Of a stretch of DNA of 28,721 nt, positions 5,518-12,829 are shown piece by piece; positions within the stretch are counted from its first letter, which is position 1; every line of letters starts with the position of its first letter. Source of the stretch: a virus; the IMG/VR virus record IMGVR_UViG_3300034106_000868, positions 1-28,721 of that record; one strand, 5' to 3'. Below the pieces are notes generated by a model that worked only from the letters and a program-made list of their open reading frames with translations, did no database searches and was not told where the DNA came from. The translations under genes and the position numbers were made by a program.

Positions 5518-6633
5518 ATGATCCAGTTCAACAGATACAAACTACCTGACGAGACGCACGATTTTTACGGGGCATTCGTCAACCTAGTAAACACATTGGC
5601 TGCTGAGATAAACGGTGATTGCCCACGCTCTATCGGCCTGCTGATGTCATTGGCGGAAAGGTTTCCACTGAACGACAGGATACCTGCGGTGGCTGCGCGC
5701 ATGTTCTACTGGGGCAAGGTCAGTTGGTCAACGATAGAAAGAATGATGCCAGCCAAGCTGCCTGCAAACTTCTTCTACAAGCAGGAGTTGGTCGGCTGTC
5801 TGGGGTTTGAACATTCAGCCCGCAAGTGGCGCATCACAGAGGATCAATGGCACTTGTATCAAGGATTTGCAGATGAATACGTAGACATTCCTGTTAGTGA
5901 TGAGATGGTTTCATACCGCCCGCGCAACAGTGGATTCTTCAGCACAATCGAGAACATCATAGCAGCGCACATCATCGCTGACTTGGAAGGTAAGCGGTTA
6001 GCGATAGACTTGAGTGGCAACTGGTGGGGGTACGATGAACCATTTGAAGATATCTTTGATAAAACATTTGAGTTCACTCGGGATGGAGTATTGCCCCAGA
6101 TTAGCTTTGATGGAATGCGTCATAAATGGATTCATGCTGACGATAAATTGGCGGCTAGTCTGGCTTATTTAAAACAGGATTACTACACAGCTATCGTAGA
6201 AGACATTGCCAAAATAGCGCAACCTATAACTAACATGGATAGTGCTGGCGTGATGTTTGTGCGCGGCGGTGACAAGCTACAGACTGAGACTATCCTGCCG
6301 CCTATGAAGTTTTTGCTGCGTGATCTCAAATGGATGGCGCGCAGGTGTGATGAGCGGTATGTCATATCGGATGACAAGCACGTAGGAGAATCGGTATCTG
6401 CGCTTGATTCATTTGTTGTGGACAAGAGTAACAAAATACATGGTGGGTATCACCACCACTATGGACGCAAGAGTAGCTGCAAGAACATCCTTAGCAACTA
6501 CATGACGATGGTAGAAGCGAAAGAAAACTTTAGCTGCCCGTCCGCTAATCTGGTGAATGCTGCCCAATGGAGCCGGAACGATAAAGATAACTACAGTTTT
6601 GCTAATCCGGTGTACCGATACCTATTGATATAG
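5518..6633 (+). CDS. Putative fucosyltransferase-like glycosyltransferase
   Basis: This is a 371-residue protein. GVMFVRGGDKLQTE at about 244-257, followed some 25 residues later by RYVISDDKHVGES (280-292), resembles the H-x-R-R-x-D-K ... YVA(T/S)DD pattern of GT-B fucosyltransferases (NodZ/FUT8, O-FucT-like). NSGFFSTIENIIAA near 137-150 could correspond to the N-terminal G-x-(G/F)..(Q/N) acceptor loop. An HGGYHHHYG segment near residue 314-322 is unusual. If the call is right, it would transfer a sugar from a nucleotide donor; candidate acceptors are phage DNA bases, a virion protein or host surface glycan. There is no base-modification gene next to it except the methyltransferase-like gene at 10287. 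The fold assignment is tentative. Confidence 0.45.
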   Translation: MIQFNRYKLPDETHDFYGAFVNLVNTLAAEINGDCPRSIGLLMSLAERFPLNDRIPAVAARMFYWGKVSWSTIERMMPAKLPANFFYKQELVGCLGFEHSARKWRITEDQWHLYQGFADEYVDIPVSDEMVSYRPRNSGFFSTIENIIAAHIIADLEGKRLAIDLSGNWWGYDEPFEDIFDKTFEFTRDGVLPQISFDGMRHKWIHADDKLAASLAYLKQDYYTAIVEDIAKIAQPITNMDSAGVMFVRGGDKLQTETILPPMKFLLRDLKWMARRCDERYVISDDKHVGESVSALDSFVVDKSNKIHGGYHHHYGRKSSCKNILSNYMTMVEAKENFSCPSANLVNAAQWSRNDKDNYSFANPVYRYLLI

Positions 6634-6642
6634 GGGAATGTT

Positions 6643-6747
6643 ATGGAAACATTTGAATACTTTACTTTGCTGGGGGGAATAATGATTGGCATGGGTGTGT
6701 TGTTGTTCATTATTGCGGCGTGTGTCGCATATTTACTTGGGGAATAG
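6643..6747 (+). CDS. Single-pass membrane micro-protein (34 aa)
   Basis: This short gene reads METFEYFTLLGGIMIGMGV and continues through a hydrophobic run (LLFIIAACVAYLLGE) to a TAG at 6745-6747. GGGGAA lies about 4 nt before the ATG. Residues 9-32 form one transmembrane helix. It sits tightly between two genes (9 nt after the upstream stop, 1 nt before the next ATG), which supports it being real. Function is unknown. Confidence 0.6.
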   Translation: METFEYFTLLGGIMIGMGVLLFIIAACVAYLLGE

Positions 6748-6748
6748 A

Positions 6749-7540
6749 ATGAATATTGGCTTAGACAAAATAAGAATAGACGGCGGGACGCAGAGTCGGG
6801 TGAAGATAGACGAGAACGTGGTAGCTCAGTACGCAGATGAAATGCTAAATGGAGATCAATTCCCGCCAGTCGTTTTGTTTCATGATGGCGTGGACTACTG
6901 GTTAGCAGATGGTTTCCACCGTTACTTTGCAAACAAGCGGATCAATTCACCTGGCATCAGCGCAGAAGTTAAAGATGGAAGCGTCAGAGACGCCATCCTG
7001 CACGGCATCAAGGCCAACAACAAGCACGGCCTACGTCCTACCAACGAGGACAAGAGAAAAGGCGTCATGACGATGCTGAAGGATATTGAATGGCAAGACT
7101 ACAGTAACCGCGATATCGCTGAAATCTGTGGCGTATCCCATACCCTTGTCAATGCCATAAGAAAAGAGTTGGAAGAAGGCAAGCCAAGTGGAAACTCTTC
7201 CACAGTTAAAGTAAATTCTAGGATAGCAAAACCTTCTGACCCTGCTGTGGAGTTTAACCAAGGTGAGATCGAGCGCGAGACATTACGTGCGGCGGCAGAT
7301 ACTTTGCAGAAAGAGAACGAGGATTTGCAGGACAAGCTGACAGTAGCAATGGCCTCTGGCACTGATGATGTAGAGAAGGAAAAAGCACAATCGATCATTA
7401 AAGATTTACGCGCACAGATCAGGCTTTTGGAGATAGAATTAAAAGCTGTCACCACTTCGCGTGACCAATTCCAAAGAGAGAATGCACAGCTTATGAAGCA
7501 GGTAGCTATGCAACAAAAGAGTCTTAAAAAATTAGCGTAA
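6749..7540 (+). CDS. ParB-like nuclease/HTH domain protein with coiled coil
   Basis: This is a 263-residue protein. Residues 1-90 form a ParB/Srx-like domain: GTQSRVKIDENVVAQYADEM, FPPVVLF, and the signature LADGFHRYFA (52-61). Residues 118-140 (NRDIAEICGVSHTLVNAIRK) are a helix-turn-helix. A Ser/Thr/Lys linker follows, and residues 170-263 are a long coiled coil. The ATG at 6749 follows GGGGAA; the frame's earlier start lies within the membrane micro-gene. Phage members act as transcription or replication regulators, sometimes with nuclease activity. It precedes the helicase and primase, so a replication role is likely. The linker coincides with a TGGAA-N4-TTCCA palindrome at 7189-7202. Confidence 0.85.
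   Translation: MNIGLDKIRIDGGTQSRVKIDENVVAQYADEMLNGDQFPPVVLFHDGVDYWLADGFHRYFANKRINSPGISAEVKDGSVRDAILHGIKANNKHGLRPTNEDKRKGVMTMLKDIEWQDYSNRDIAEICGVSHTLVNAIRKELEEGKPSGNSSTVKVNSRIAKPSDPAVEFNQGEIERETLRAAADTLQKENEDLQDKLTVAMASGTDDVEKEKAQSIIKDLRAQIRLLEIELKAVTTSRDQFQRENAQLMKQVAMQQKSLKKLA
7189..7219 (+). repeat. Dispersed palindrome plus AGTTAAAGTAA flank
   Basis: TGGAAACTCTTCCA (7189-7202) is followed by CAGTTAAAGTAAATTCT. The same palindrome-plus-flank arrangement makes up the 37-bp tandem repeat at 15542-15629. Here it lies inside the ParB-like gene and encodes its linker. Confidence 0.7.
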
Positions 7541-7584
7541 TCAAACCCAAGCCAGCGGGTTAGTGCTGGCAGCGAGAGGGATCA

Positions 7585-9060
7585 ATGGCATTAAATCTAC
7601 GCTCCTATCAGAAGCAAACATTAGTAGCTTTGCGTGAAGGATTTGCAAAGGGTAGGAAGGCACAAATACTGTACGCCCCTACAGGTGCAGGCAAAACAGA
7701 AATGGCTATCGCTCTGATGGCTGCGACACAAACCAAAGGAAACAAAGCGGCGATGTTATTAGACCGCGTGGTTCTTTGCGACCAGACCAGTAAACGTCTG
7801 GAGAAGTACGACATAGCGCATGGCGTCATGCAGGCAGGGCATTGGCGTTACAGACCCTACGAAAACATACAGGTGTGTTCAGCTCAGACTCTTGAGCGGC
7901 GTGGGTCATTTCCAGGATTAAATCTTCTGATCGTGGACGAGTGTCACCAAACCCGCGAGCAGACAGTCCAGTTCATCAAAGACAATCCCAATGTAAGAGT
8001 AATAGGTCTGACTGCTACTCCGTTCACGAAGGGCTTGGGGAAGATATACGACAACGTGGTCTCTGTTGTTACCACTAAGCAACTGGTAGATGACAAGGTG
8101 TTGGTTCCTCTGCGCGTATTCATAGCGAAAGAGATAAACATGGAAGGCGCGAAGAAGATCGGCGGCGAGTGGTCAACAGAAGAAACAACCAAGCGCGGCA
8201 TGGTCATTACAGGCGATGTGGTAGCAGAGTGGGTAAAGAAAACCCATGAGATATTCGGTCGGCCTCGCAAGACAATCGTGTTTGCATCAGGCGTGGAGCA
8301 TGGCGTTCACCTCGCCCGCAAGTTCCAAGAGCAGGGGCATAACTTCATCTGCATATCTTACAAAGATGATGACGAGTGGAAGAAGCAGGTTATCGAGGAC
8401 TTTAACAAGCCTGATACACAGATTACTGGCTTGATCGCTACGGATATTTTGACCAAAGGGTTCGATGTGTCGGACGTAATGATCGGCGTATCTGCTAGAC
8501 CATTTAGTAAGTCTTTGTCATCCCACATTCAGCAGATGGGCAGGGTCATGCGCGGGCATGATGATAAAGAATTTGCGGTGTGGCTAGACCATTCAGGTAA
8601 CTATCTTAGGTTCAGGGAAGACTGGGATAAAGTCTTTGAGGAAGGCGTAGAAGTTCTTGATGATGGAAAAGAGAAGGCCAAGAAGGAACCAACAGAAAAA
8701 GTAAAGGAGCAGAGTAAGTGCCCGCAATGCGCTGCTCTATGGCCTACGGGGTCGGATACTTGCTACAACTGCGGTCATGTCAAAGAGAAGAAGAATAAGG
8801 TGTTCTCTCTCGATGGCGAGATGGTCGAGCTGACTGGAAACATTTCCAGAGACAGCAAGCAGGAGTTCTGGAGTCAGATGGTCTGGTATATGCGCGTCCA
8901 GGGGTGGTCTAAAGGCAGAGCAGCTAACACATACAAGGATAAGTTTGGCGTCTGGCCTCGTGGCCTGCGGGACGATACTCCTGCGCTACCGTCTGATGAT
9001 ACGAGAAAGTTTATAGACAAGAAGTTAAAGCAGTTCTTGCGTAGTGTGGGGAGAAGATAA
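7585..9060 (+). CDS. SF2 DEAD/DEAH-box helicase with C-terminal zinc ribbon
   Basis: This 491-residue superfamily-2 helicase resembles phage SSL2/RadD-type enzymes. Walker A is APTGAGKT (31-38), the DEAH-box variant is DECH (118-121), motif III is TATP (143-146) and motif VI is QMGRVMRG (317-324). Residues 379-396 carry two CxxC pairs (C379/C382 and C393/C396), a zinc ribbon, then a helical tail. It should unwind or remodel DNA with ATP during phage replication. RBS-like GAGAGGG lies 4 nt before the ATG. The stop overlaps the next start (TAATG), coupling it to the primase. A hairpin GCCAGC/GCTGGC lies in the short leader at 7553-7572. Confidence 0.92.
   Translation: MALNLRSYQKQTLVALREGFAKGRKAQILYAPTGAGKTEMAIALMAATQTKGNKAAMLLDRVVLCDQTSKRLEKYDIAHGVMQAGHWRYRPYENIQVCSAQTLERRGSFPGLNLLIVDECHQTREQTVQFIKDNPNVRVIGLTATPFTKGLGKIYDNVVSVVTTKQLVDDKVLVPLRVFIAKEINMEGAKKIGGEWSTEETTKRGMVITGDVVAEWVKKTHEIFGRPRKTIVFASGVEHGVHLARKFQEQGHNFICISYKDDDEWKKQVIEDFNKPDTQITGLIATDILTKGFDVSDVMIGVSARPFSKSLSSHIQQMGRVMRGHDDKEFAVWLDHSGNYLRFREDWDKVFEEGVEVLDDGKEKAKKEPTEKVKEQSKCPQCAALWPTGSDTCYNCGHVKEKKNKVFSLDGEMVELTGNISRDSKQEFWSQMVWYMRVQGWSKGRAANTYKDKFGVWPRGLRDDTPALPSDDTRKFIDKKLKQFLRSVGRR
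8835..8848. repeat. Palindrome TGGAAACATTTCCA
   Basis: This is an exact TGGAA-N4-TTCCA site inside the helicase gene. It lacks the AGTTAAAGTAA flank. A related site with a 5-nt centre (TGGAAACGGTTTCCA) lies at 9124-9138 in the primase gene. Confidence 0.55.
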
Positions 9061-9905
9061 TGGACTTCATTCAATTTGCTCGCAGTCATGGCATCTTAAT
9101 CGACAATCTGCCGCCGCTCGGTGTGTGGAAACGGTTTCCAACAGAAGATCATCCACGTTCACGCAATGGCGCAGTGAAGTACATGGGCGATGTGGGTTTT
9201 GTTCAGAACCATGCGACAAGCACCGTCGTATCTATATGGAAGCCTGACTCTCCCATTACAACTAAAGTTAAATCAACCTACCTCGCGTCCATCCGTAATG
9301 CCGAGGATGAGCAGAAGAAGAAGCAGCATCAAGCTATGCAGAGGGCGGTAGGAATGCTTAACGGTAGTGGCATGAGTACGCATCCATATTTGGAAGCAAA
9401 GGGATTTAAGGACGAGCAGGGAAATGTACTGTGGCAGGACGGTAAGCCTGTTCTTCTGATCCCGATGCGGGTGGCAGGTAATCTGGTCGGTTTGCAGCAG
9501 ATAGATCAAGACGGCGGGAAGAAGTTCTTGTACGGACAGCGTACAAGTAACGCTGTGTTCACGTTCGATAACAAGGGTATGAATGTACTGTGCGAGGGCT
9601 ATGCTACTGCTCTGTCTGTTCGTCTGGCATTTAAGCAGATGAAACAGCGTTATACCCTGCACGTATGTTTCAGCGCAGGGAACATGGCTAAGGTGGCTGC
9701 TGGGCTTGAGGCGGGGCTTCTGATCGCAGACAACGATGCGTCTGGTACAGGGCAGCGCGTGGCAGAAGAAAGCGGTTGGAAGTATTGGCTGTCTGATCGT
9801 GTCGGCGAGGACGCTAACGACTTTCATCAACGGGTTGGACTGTTTCAGTTTACACAAAGCCTGACCCGCTCAATGCAAAATGTCGGTGCGGTTCGGCATA
9901 CCTAA
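9060..9905 (+). CDS. Toprim-domain phage primase (DnaG-like, no zinc finger)
   Basis: This 281-residue protein has a clear Toprim core: VLCEGYATALS at 176-186 carries the catalytic Glu, LIADNDASGTGQ at 221-232 carries the DxD-type metal site, and VGEDANDFHQ lies at 248-257. Upstream, LLIPMRVAGNLVGLQQID is the RNA-polymerase-like beta segment of DnaG-type primases. I see no CHC2 zinc finger at the N-terminus, and the C-terminal helicase domain of T7 gp4 is absent. It would synthesise primers with the SF2 helicase encoded immediately upstream (TAATG overlap). Its last 36 nt overlap the convergent minus-strand gene; no terminator is visible between them. Confidence 0.87.
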   Translation: MDFIQFARSHGILIDNLPPLGVWKRFPTEDHPRSRNGAVKYMGDVGFVQNHATSTVVSIWKPDSPITTKVKSTYLASIRNAEDEQKKKQHQAMQRAVGMLNGSGMSTHPYLEAKGFKDEQGNVLWQDGKPVLLIPMRVAGNLVGLQQIDQDGGKKFLYGQRTSNAVFTFDNKGMNVLCEGYATALSVRLAFKQMKQRYTLHVCFSAGNMAKVAAGLEAGLLIADNDASGTGQRVAEESGWKYWLSDRVGEDANDFHQRVGLFQFTQSLTRSMQNVGAVRHT

Positions 9906-10073
9906 CATTAGTGCGCCGTTGGTATGCGGCGCGATAGCACTAAGTGACTGCATGATCTCTATTCCTAGATTCAGGCATCTCTCACCCTCTCCCGACCAGT
10001 CAGAAACAACCCGCACGTTCCCATCCTCATCTTCTAAAATGTGGATGGAAAACGTGGCGGGGTGGTTATTCAT
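9870..10073 (-). CDS. Small phage protein (67 aa), last gene of the accessory operon
   Basis: A 67-residue protein beginning MNNHPATFSIHILEDEDGNV, with VVSDWSGEGERCLNLG in the middle. It resembles small phage proteins of unknown function with the pattern f.i.iled.dG.v.v. Its 5' end overlaps the stop of the upstream gene by 8 nt, and its 3' end overlaps the primase gene on the other strand by 36 nt, so transcription collides here. Confidence 0.65.
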   Translation of the reverse strand: MNNHPATFSIHILEDEDGNVRVVSDWSGEGERCLNLGIEIMQSLSAIAPHTNGALMLGMPNRTDILH

Positions 10074-10275
10074 GTGCGGATTCTAACTCATGGTAAAAAA
10101 CATACGTTGACCCTATTATGTTTGCATGAAGTTCCTGATCCAATTCTTTTGCATTGAAAATATCTACCAATACTCCTTCGTCTGTTGTCTGAATTTTGAT
10201 AGAGAATCCGCACACATCAATCCAAATTGCGCCCTCATCATTCATTTTGTAATGCCCATCATGTAATGTTTTCAT
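10066..10275 (-). CDS. Small conserved phage protein (69 aa)
   Basis: The start at 10275 is preceded by AGGAGATCACACA, a variant of the leader repeated through this operon, and is preferred over 10299. The product runs MKTLHDGHYKMNDEGAIWI, then DVCGFSIKIQTTDEGVLVDIF, a pattern of alternating beta strands known from other phage accessory regions (GAIWIDV.gFSI.I..T.EGv.VDi). Function is unknown. Confidence 0.72.
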   Translation of the reverse strand: MKTLHDGHYKMNDEGAIWIDVCGFSIKIQTTDEGVLVDIFNAKELDQELHANIIGSTYVFYHELESAHE

Positions 10276-10286
10276 TGTGTGATCTC

Positions 10287-10904
10287 CTAAAAATTCCATT
10301 GATCGGCCATTGCTTTCGCAATACCGGCGTACGTAGTTGACCGAATCTTCCAGCGGTCGGCACTGGGTGGGGTTTTATCCTGTCCATAGTTATCGCATTG
10401 GTTTGACCATCGCTCGACTACTTTACCGCTCGGCGTGGTGACTATGCGCCCTGCAATTCTGTTCGTCGGAACTAATAGCGGCAGGTTCTTTAACCACAAG
10501 CAGGTTTGTTTGCTGGCATCATCGCCGAACATATACGGCTGAATTATTTGATTCGGCTTTCTGATTTGTGTAGATATGCATCCCACAGGATTTTCAAGCG
10601 CAATGCGTTCTATCGGTGCGTCGAGTAGCAAGCGGATAAAGTCTAGAGCCTCATCGGTCAACGCTTGGCGGCCAGGCACCCGCTTATTCCAATGCAGACC
10701 GCTTGAACATAGATAGGTACAGGGCGGGTGGGCGATCATCAAATCCCAGTCATTGTCTAAGATATTGCGAACGTCACCCTTGTAATGGTCGCCCGAATTC
10801 AAGCTTTCACAATCCAGAAGGTCACAGGAGACGGCATAATGCCCGCGATCTAAGAAAGCATCGCGGACGGTTCCTGAATATTCACAGGCAATTAAGACTC
10901 TCAT
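10287..10904 (-). CDS. C5-cytosine methyltransferase-like protein
   Basis: This is a 205-residue protein from the ATG at 10904, chosen because it overlaps the upstream stop as ATGA. MRVLIACEYSGTVRDAF is the AdoMet-binding strand/loop, followed by SCDLL and GDVRNIL. HPPCTYL at 59-65 carries the Pro-Cys of motif IV, and ENPVG at 104-108 corresponds to motif VI. Then come IRKPNQIIQPYMFGD, TCLWLKNLP and a C-terminal TYAGIAKAMADQW. This compact family is widespread in phages and usually annotated as cytosine methyltransferase. It lacks a long target-recognition domain, so its specificity is unclear and it may be multi-specific or non-canonical. Likely roles are self-protection or host-system evasion. 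Confidence 0.78.
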   Translation of the reverse strand: MRVLIACEYSGTVRDAFLDRGHYAVSCDLLDCESLNSGDHYKGDVRNILDNDWDLMIAHPPCTYLCSSGLHWNKRVPGRQALTDEALDFIRLLLDAPIERIALENPVGCISTQIRKPNQIIQPYMFGDDASKQTCLWLKNLPLLVPTNRIAGRIVTTPSGKVVERWSNQCDNYGQDKTPPSADRWKIRSTTYAGIAKAMADQWNF

Positions 10905-11083
10905 TCGATTAACCCTTCCCAAATGCGGCAGTATCCTATCAGCCAACCGAATTGAAACTCGGTCAGGTTATCGCGGAGAATGAGATCGTCGGCACTATCA
11001 AAGGGCAGATCATTGTCGCGGCAGAAGCGCAACAGTTCGCGACTCATTACAATTGCTATAAATTCGTTTTTATCTTGTGTCAT
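10901..11083 (-). CDS. Small hypothetical protein (60 aa)
   Basis: From the ATG at 11083 (GAGGCGACC upstream) the product is MTQDKNEFIAIVMSRELL..., with CRDNDLPFDSADDLILRDNLT and FQFGWLIGYCRIWEGLIE at the C-terminus. It is acidic and mostly helical; I recognise no family. Its TGA overlaps the methyltransferase start, so the two are coupled. Confidence 0.62.
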   Translation of the reverse strand: MTQDKNEFIAIVMSRELLRFCRDNDLPFDSADDLILRDNLTEFQFGWLIGYCRIWEGLIE

Positions 11084-11090
11084 GGTCGCC

Positions 11091-11276
11091 TCAAATAGAT
11101 TTAAAGTAATCAATCCATGCATCTATGGTTTCCCAACTGATGCCGATGTTTGCGTCGTGTCCATCTTTTATCAACTGCAAAACCTGTCTGGCTTCGTCGT
11201 TTGTCAAACTATCGTCGCGCTCTTGAACGTCGGTAAAATGCCAGCTAATTGATATTTCGTCGGGTAATTGTGTCAT
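11091..11276 (-). CDS. Small acidic hypothetical protein (61 aa)
   Basis: Begins MTQLPDEISISWHFTDVQER; a central helix (SLTNDEARQVLQLIKDGHD) and a short C-terminal helix follow. The start is preceded by AGGAAATCAGACG, a one-base variant of the operon's repeated leader, which strongly supports this ATG. Function is unknown. Confidence 0.7.
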   Translation of the reverse strand: MTQLPDEISISWHFTDVQERDDSLTNDEARQVLQLIKDGHDANIGISWETIDAWIDYFKSI

Positions 11277-11290
11277 CGTCTGATTTCCTT

Positions 11291-11641
11291 TTAAGCTGCA
11301 TTATCTTCAACTTCAACCTTGTAACCCCGATTCATCCATGCTTCCATTTTCATGTTTCGGAACCAATCTGCAACGGTAGGGATTCTTCCGCCGCAGTCCT
11401 CTTTAACGTGCTGCTCACCTATATATCTAACTGGTACAACTTTTCCGTCTGAATTTGTAATCGTTTGCCCGAACACTCGTTCGCACTCAAATATTCCCTG
11501 CGCGTGGTGACGCAAGGCGCGGTGTCTAGCATCAGCAAACTGTTCTTTGGTGGCATCAAACCAAGCGTGAATCTCTGTGTAATCTTCTGGCTTTCCACCC
11601 CATTGTTTAACGGTGGTGAGTGCATGATGGTATGGGTGCAT
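11291..11641 (-). CDS. DUF6915-like phage protein
   Basis: A 116-residue protein starting MHPYHHALTTVKQWGGKPED, followed by IHAWFDATKEQFADARHRAL and RHHAQGIFECERVFGQTI. These His-rich helices and the C-terminal IGEQHVKEDCG..IPT..DW match the phage family I know as DUF6915. Function is not established; the conserved His/Asp/Glu residues could bind metal. The start has GGAG 8 nt upstream. It sits in the accessory operon with several other DUF-type small proteins. Confidence 0.82.
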   Translation of the reverse strand: MHPYHHALTTVKQWGGKPEDYTEIHAWFDATKEQFADARHRALRHHAQGIFECERVFGQTITNSDGKVVPVRYIGEQHVKEDCGGRIPTVADWFRNMKMEAWMNRGYKVEVEDNAA

Positions 11642-11643
11642 GA

Positions 11644-12060
11644 TTAGTTCTCCAATGTTAGGTCGAATGAATCGGTGTTGTACTCTGTGTATCTTGTGTT
11701 GACTTCCAATTTAATTTCTACTTTGTCATCAAAGTTAATTGTCATTTGTCCAAATCCACCATCGTTGTTGTACCAATCAATCTCCGTCTTTTGTAACTCG
11801 TCGTAACAATATGCTTCAAGCGCGTCAGCTATCGGCATTTCTTTTTCTTCGGTTTCAGTAATCCATTTATCATCTACCCAACTGCTTTTTTCCTCCGGAT
11901 AAATTACCGTCAGATCAATCTGCATCCGTTGATTGTCGGCGTTATAAATATCTACTGATTCAATCGAACCGCTATCACCCGAACCGTTGAAAGAAATGGT
12001 TATGCTGCTGGCTTCTGCTGCGCGGAGTTGTTCAAAAATAGTTTTAATGTGCTGGCTCAT
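11644..12060 (-). CDS. DUF6878-like acidic phage protein
   Basis: A 138-residue acidic protein. ITISFNGSGDSGSIESVDIY at about 20-39 and DWYNNDGGFGQMTINFD near 94-110 match the pattern (FdGSGDSGqIe ... W..NDG.fG...fd) of the family I recall as DUF6878. The high Asp/Glu content could suit a DNA-mimic or anti-defence role, but that is inference. The start is preceded by the exact leader AGGAGATCAGACG. Confidence 0.75.
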   Translation of the reverse strand: MSQHIKTIFEQLRAAEASSITISFNGSGDSGSIESVDIYNADNQRMQIDLTVIYPEEKSSWVDDKWITETEEKEMPIADALEAYCYDELQKTEIDWYNNDGGFGQMTINFDDKVEIKLEVNTRYTEYNTDSFDLTLEN

Positions 12061-12071
12061 CGTCTGATCTC

Positions 12072-12254
12072 CTATACGTTGGCTAAGTGTTTTGCTTTAA
12101 CGACTGCCTGCGCGAGCGTCTGAAAGCGCATTAACAGGCATACACGTTGGTCTGCATCGGTATCAAACAGCGCGACATTAAAACCCTTGTCAGTCTGATA
12201 AATGCGTGATTCAACGCCGTATTCTGTGTTTGTGTAGGCTGCTATTTGTTCCAT
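12072..12254 (-). CDS. Small hypothetical protein (60 aa)
   Basis: Product MEQIAAYTNTEYGVESRIYQ..., with KGFNVALFDTDADQRVCLLM and a C-terminal helix FQTLAQAVVKAKHLANV. A beta-hairpin followed by a helix is likely. The exact leader AGGAGATCAGACG precedes the ATG. I recognise no function. Confidence 0.7.
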   Translation of the reverse strand: MEQIAAYTNTEYGVESRIYQTDKGFNVALFDTDADQRVCLLMRFQTLAQAVVKAKHLANV

Positions 12255-12265
12255 CGTCTGATCTC

Positions 12266-12451
12266 CTAGTAAACAACTGAGTAAATAAAACCTGCGTCTG
12301 AGTTATATATTTCGCGCAAAAGCTCTGATCTTTCTGTCACCACAAGCCTGAAGTTTTTTGGAATTGTGATTAACCGTCTGATTACCTGCTCGGCGTGTCG
12401 TTTGTTTCTTGCGTGTCCTACTATTTCTCTGCCATCGAATATAGGGTGCAT
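12266..12451 (-). CDS. Small basic hypothetical protein (61 aa), first gene after internal promoter
   Basis: Begins MHPIFDGREIVGHARNKRHA, then a basic helix (EQVIRRLITIPKNFRLVV) and an aromatic C-terminus ending YSVVY. The exact leader AGGAGATCAGACG precedes its start. It is the first gene downstream of the promoter/operator at 12481-12528. Its stop lies within the leader of the next gene. Confidence 0.68.
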   Translation of the reverse strand: MHPIFDGREIVGHARNKRHAEQVIRRLITIPKNFRLVVTERSELLREIYNSDAGFIYSVVY

Positions 12452-12480
12452 CGTCTGATCTCCTGTATGTATTAGTTAAT

Positions 12481-12511
12481 CACGCTCACAACTATTGCAT
12501 TGTGAAGCGTG
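12481..12511. promoter_or_regulatory. Palindromic operator over the internal promoter
   Basis: CACGCTCACAA (12481-12491) and TTGTGAAGCGTG (12500-12511) are inverted copies with one extra base. They overlap the -10 region of the promoter at 12499-12528. Binding by a dimeric repressor is the obvious reading. Confidence 0.65.
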
Positions 12512-12528
12512 ACCCAGTTAATTGTCAA
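12499..12528 (-). promoter_or_regulatory. Internal sigma70-like promoter of the accessory operon
   Basis: On the minus strand, TTGACA (12528-12523), an 18-bp spacer and CACAAT (12504-12499; 4 of 6). It would give a start near 12492, about 40 nt before the ATG at 12451. Confidence 0.55.
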
Positions 12529-12533
12529 GCGTT

Positions 12534-12815
12534 TTAAATTGTCTGATCTCCTAATGCTTTTGATATTGCTGCGCGGGATTTGGCTAGTATGTCGCAGTTC
12601 ACTAAGCCTTCGTGCCAAACTGTTTGATCTAGTTCAATCTCAGCGCGTGATAGCAGGTCGCGCAGGGCTTCCAATAAATCAGGCGCGGCGGCGATTAGTC
12701 GGGCGTTTGCTTCACCCATCGGCGAGGGGTTGCATACTGTACATCCGTCAGCGTCAACGATAGCGCGATAACCTATGTGGGCGTTTTCAAGTCGATCTTC
12801 TATTAACCATTGCAT
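12534..12815 (-). CDS. Conserved small phage protein with EANARLIAAAPDLLEAL motif
   Basis: A 93-residue protein. The central CNPSPMGEANARLIAAAPD is a signature of a very common but uncharacterised phage family: a beta strand, a short Asn-Pro loop, then a long helix (LLEALRDLLSRAEIEL). The start at 12815 has AGGAG in a diverged leader (AGGAGACCAAATC). The last codons and stop are formed from a decayed copy of the operon's leader (AGGAGATCAGACAATT), so this gene runs into what looks like a dead gene start. Confidence 0.78.
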   Translation of the reverse strand: MQWLIEDRLENAHIGYRAIVDADGCTVCNPSPMGEANARLIAAAPDLLEALRDLLSRAEIELDQTVWHEGLVNCDILAKSRAAISKALGDQTI

Positions 12816-12829
12816 GATTTGGTCTCCTA

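Noticed and set aside
9273-9857. A 194-codon open frame on the minus strand
   Set aside because: It lies entirely within the Toprim primase gene, lacks a ribosome-binding site and has no recognisable protein features.
12481-12511. lac operator
   Set aside because: One half-site (TTGTGAGCG) equals the lac operator half, but the other half and the spacing differ; a short match of this kind proves nothing about LacI.
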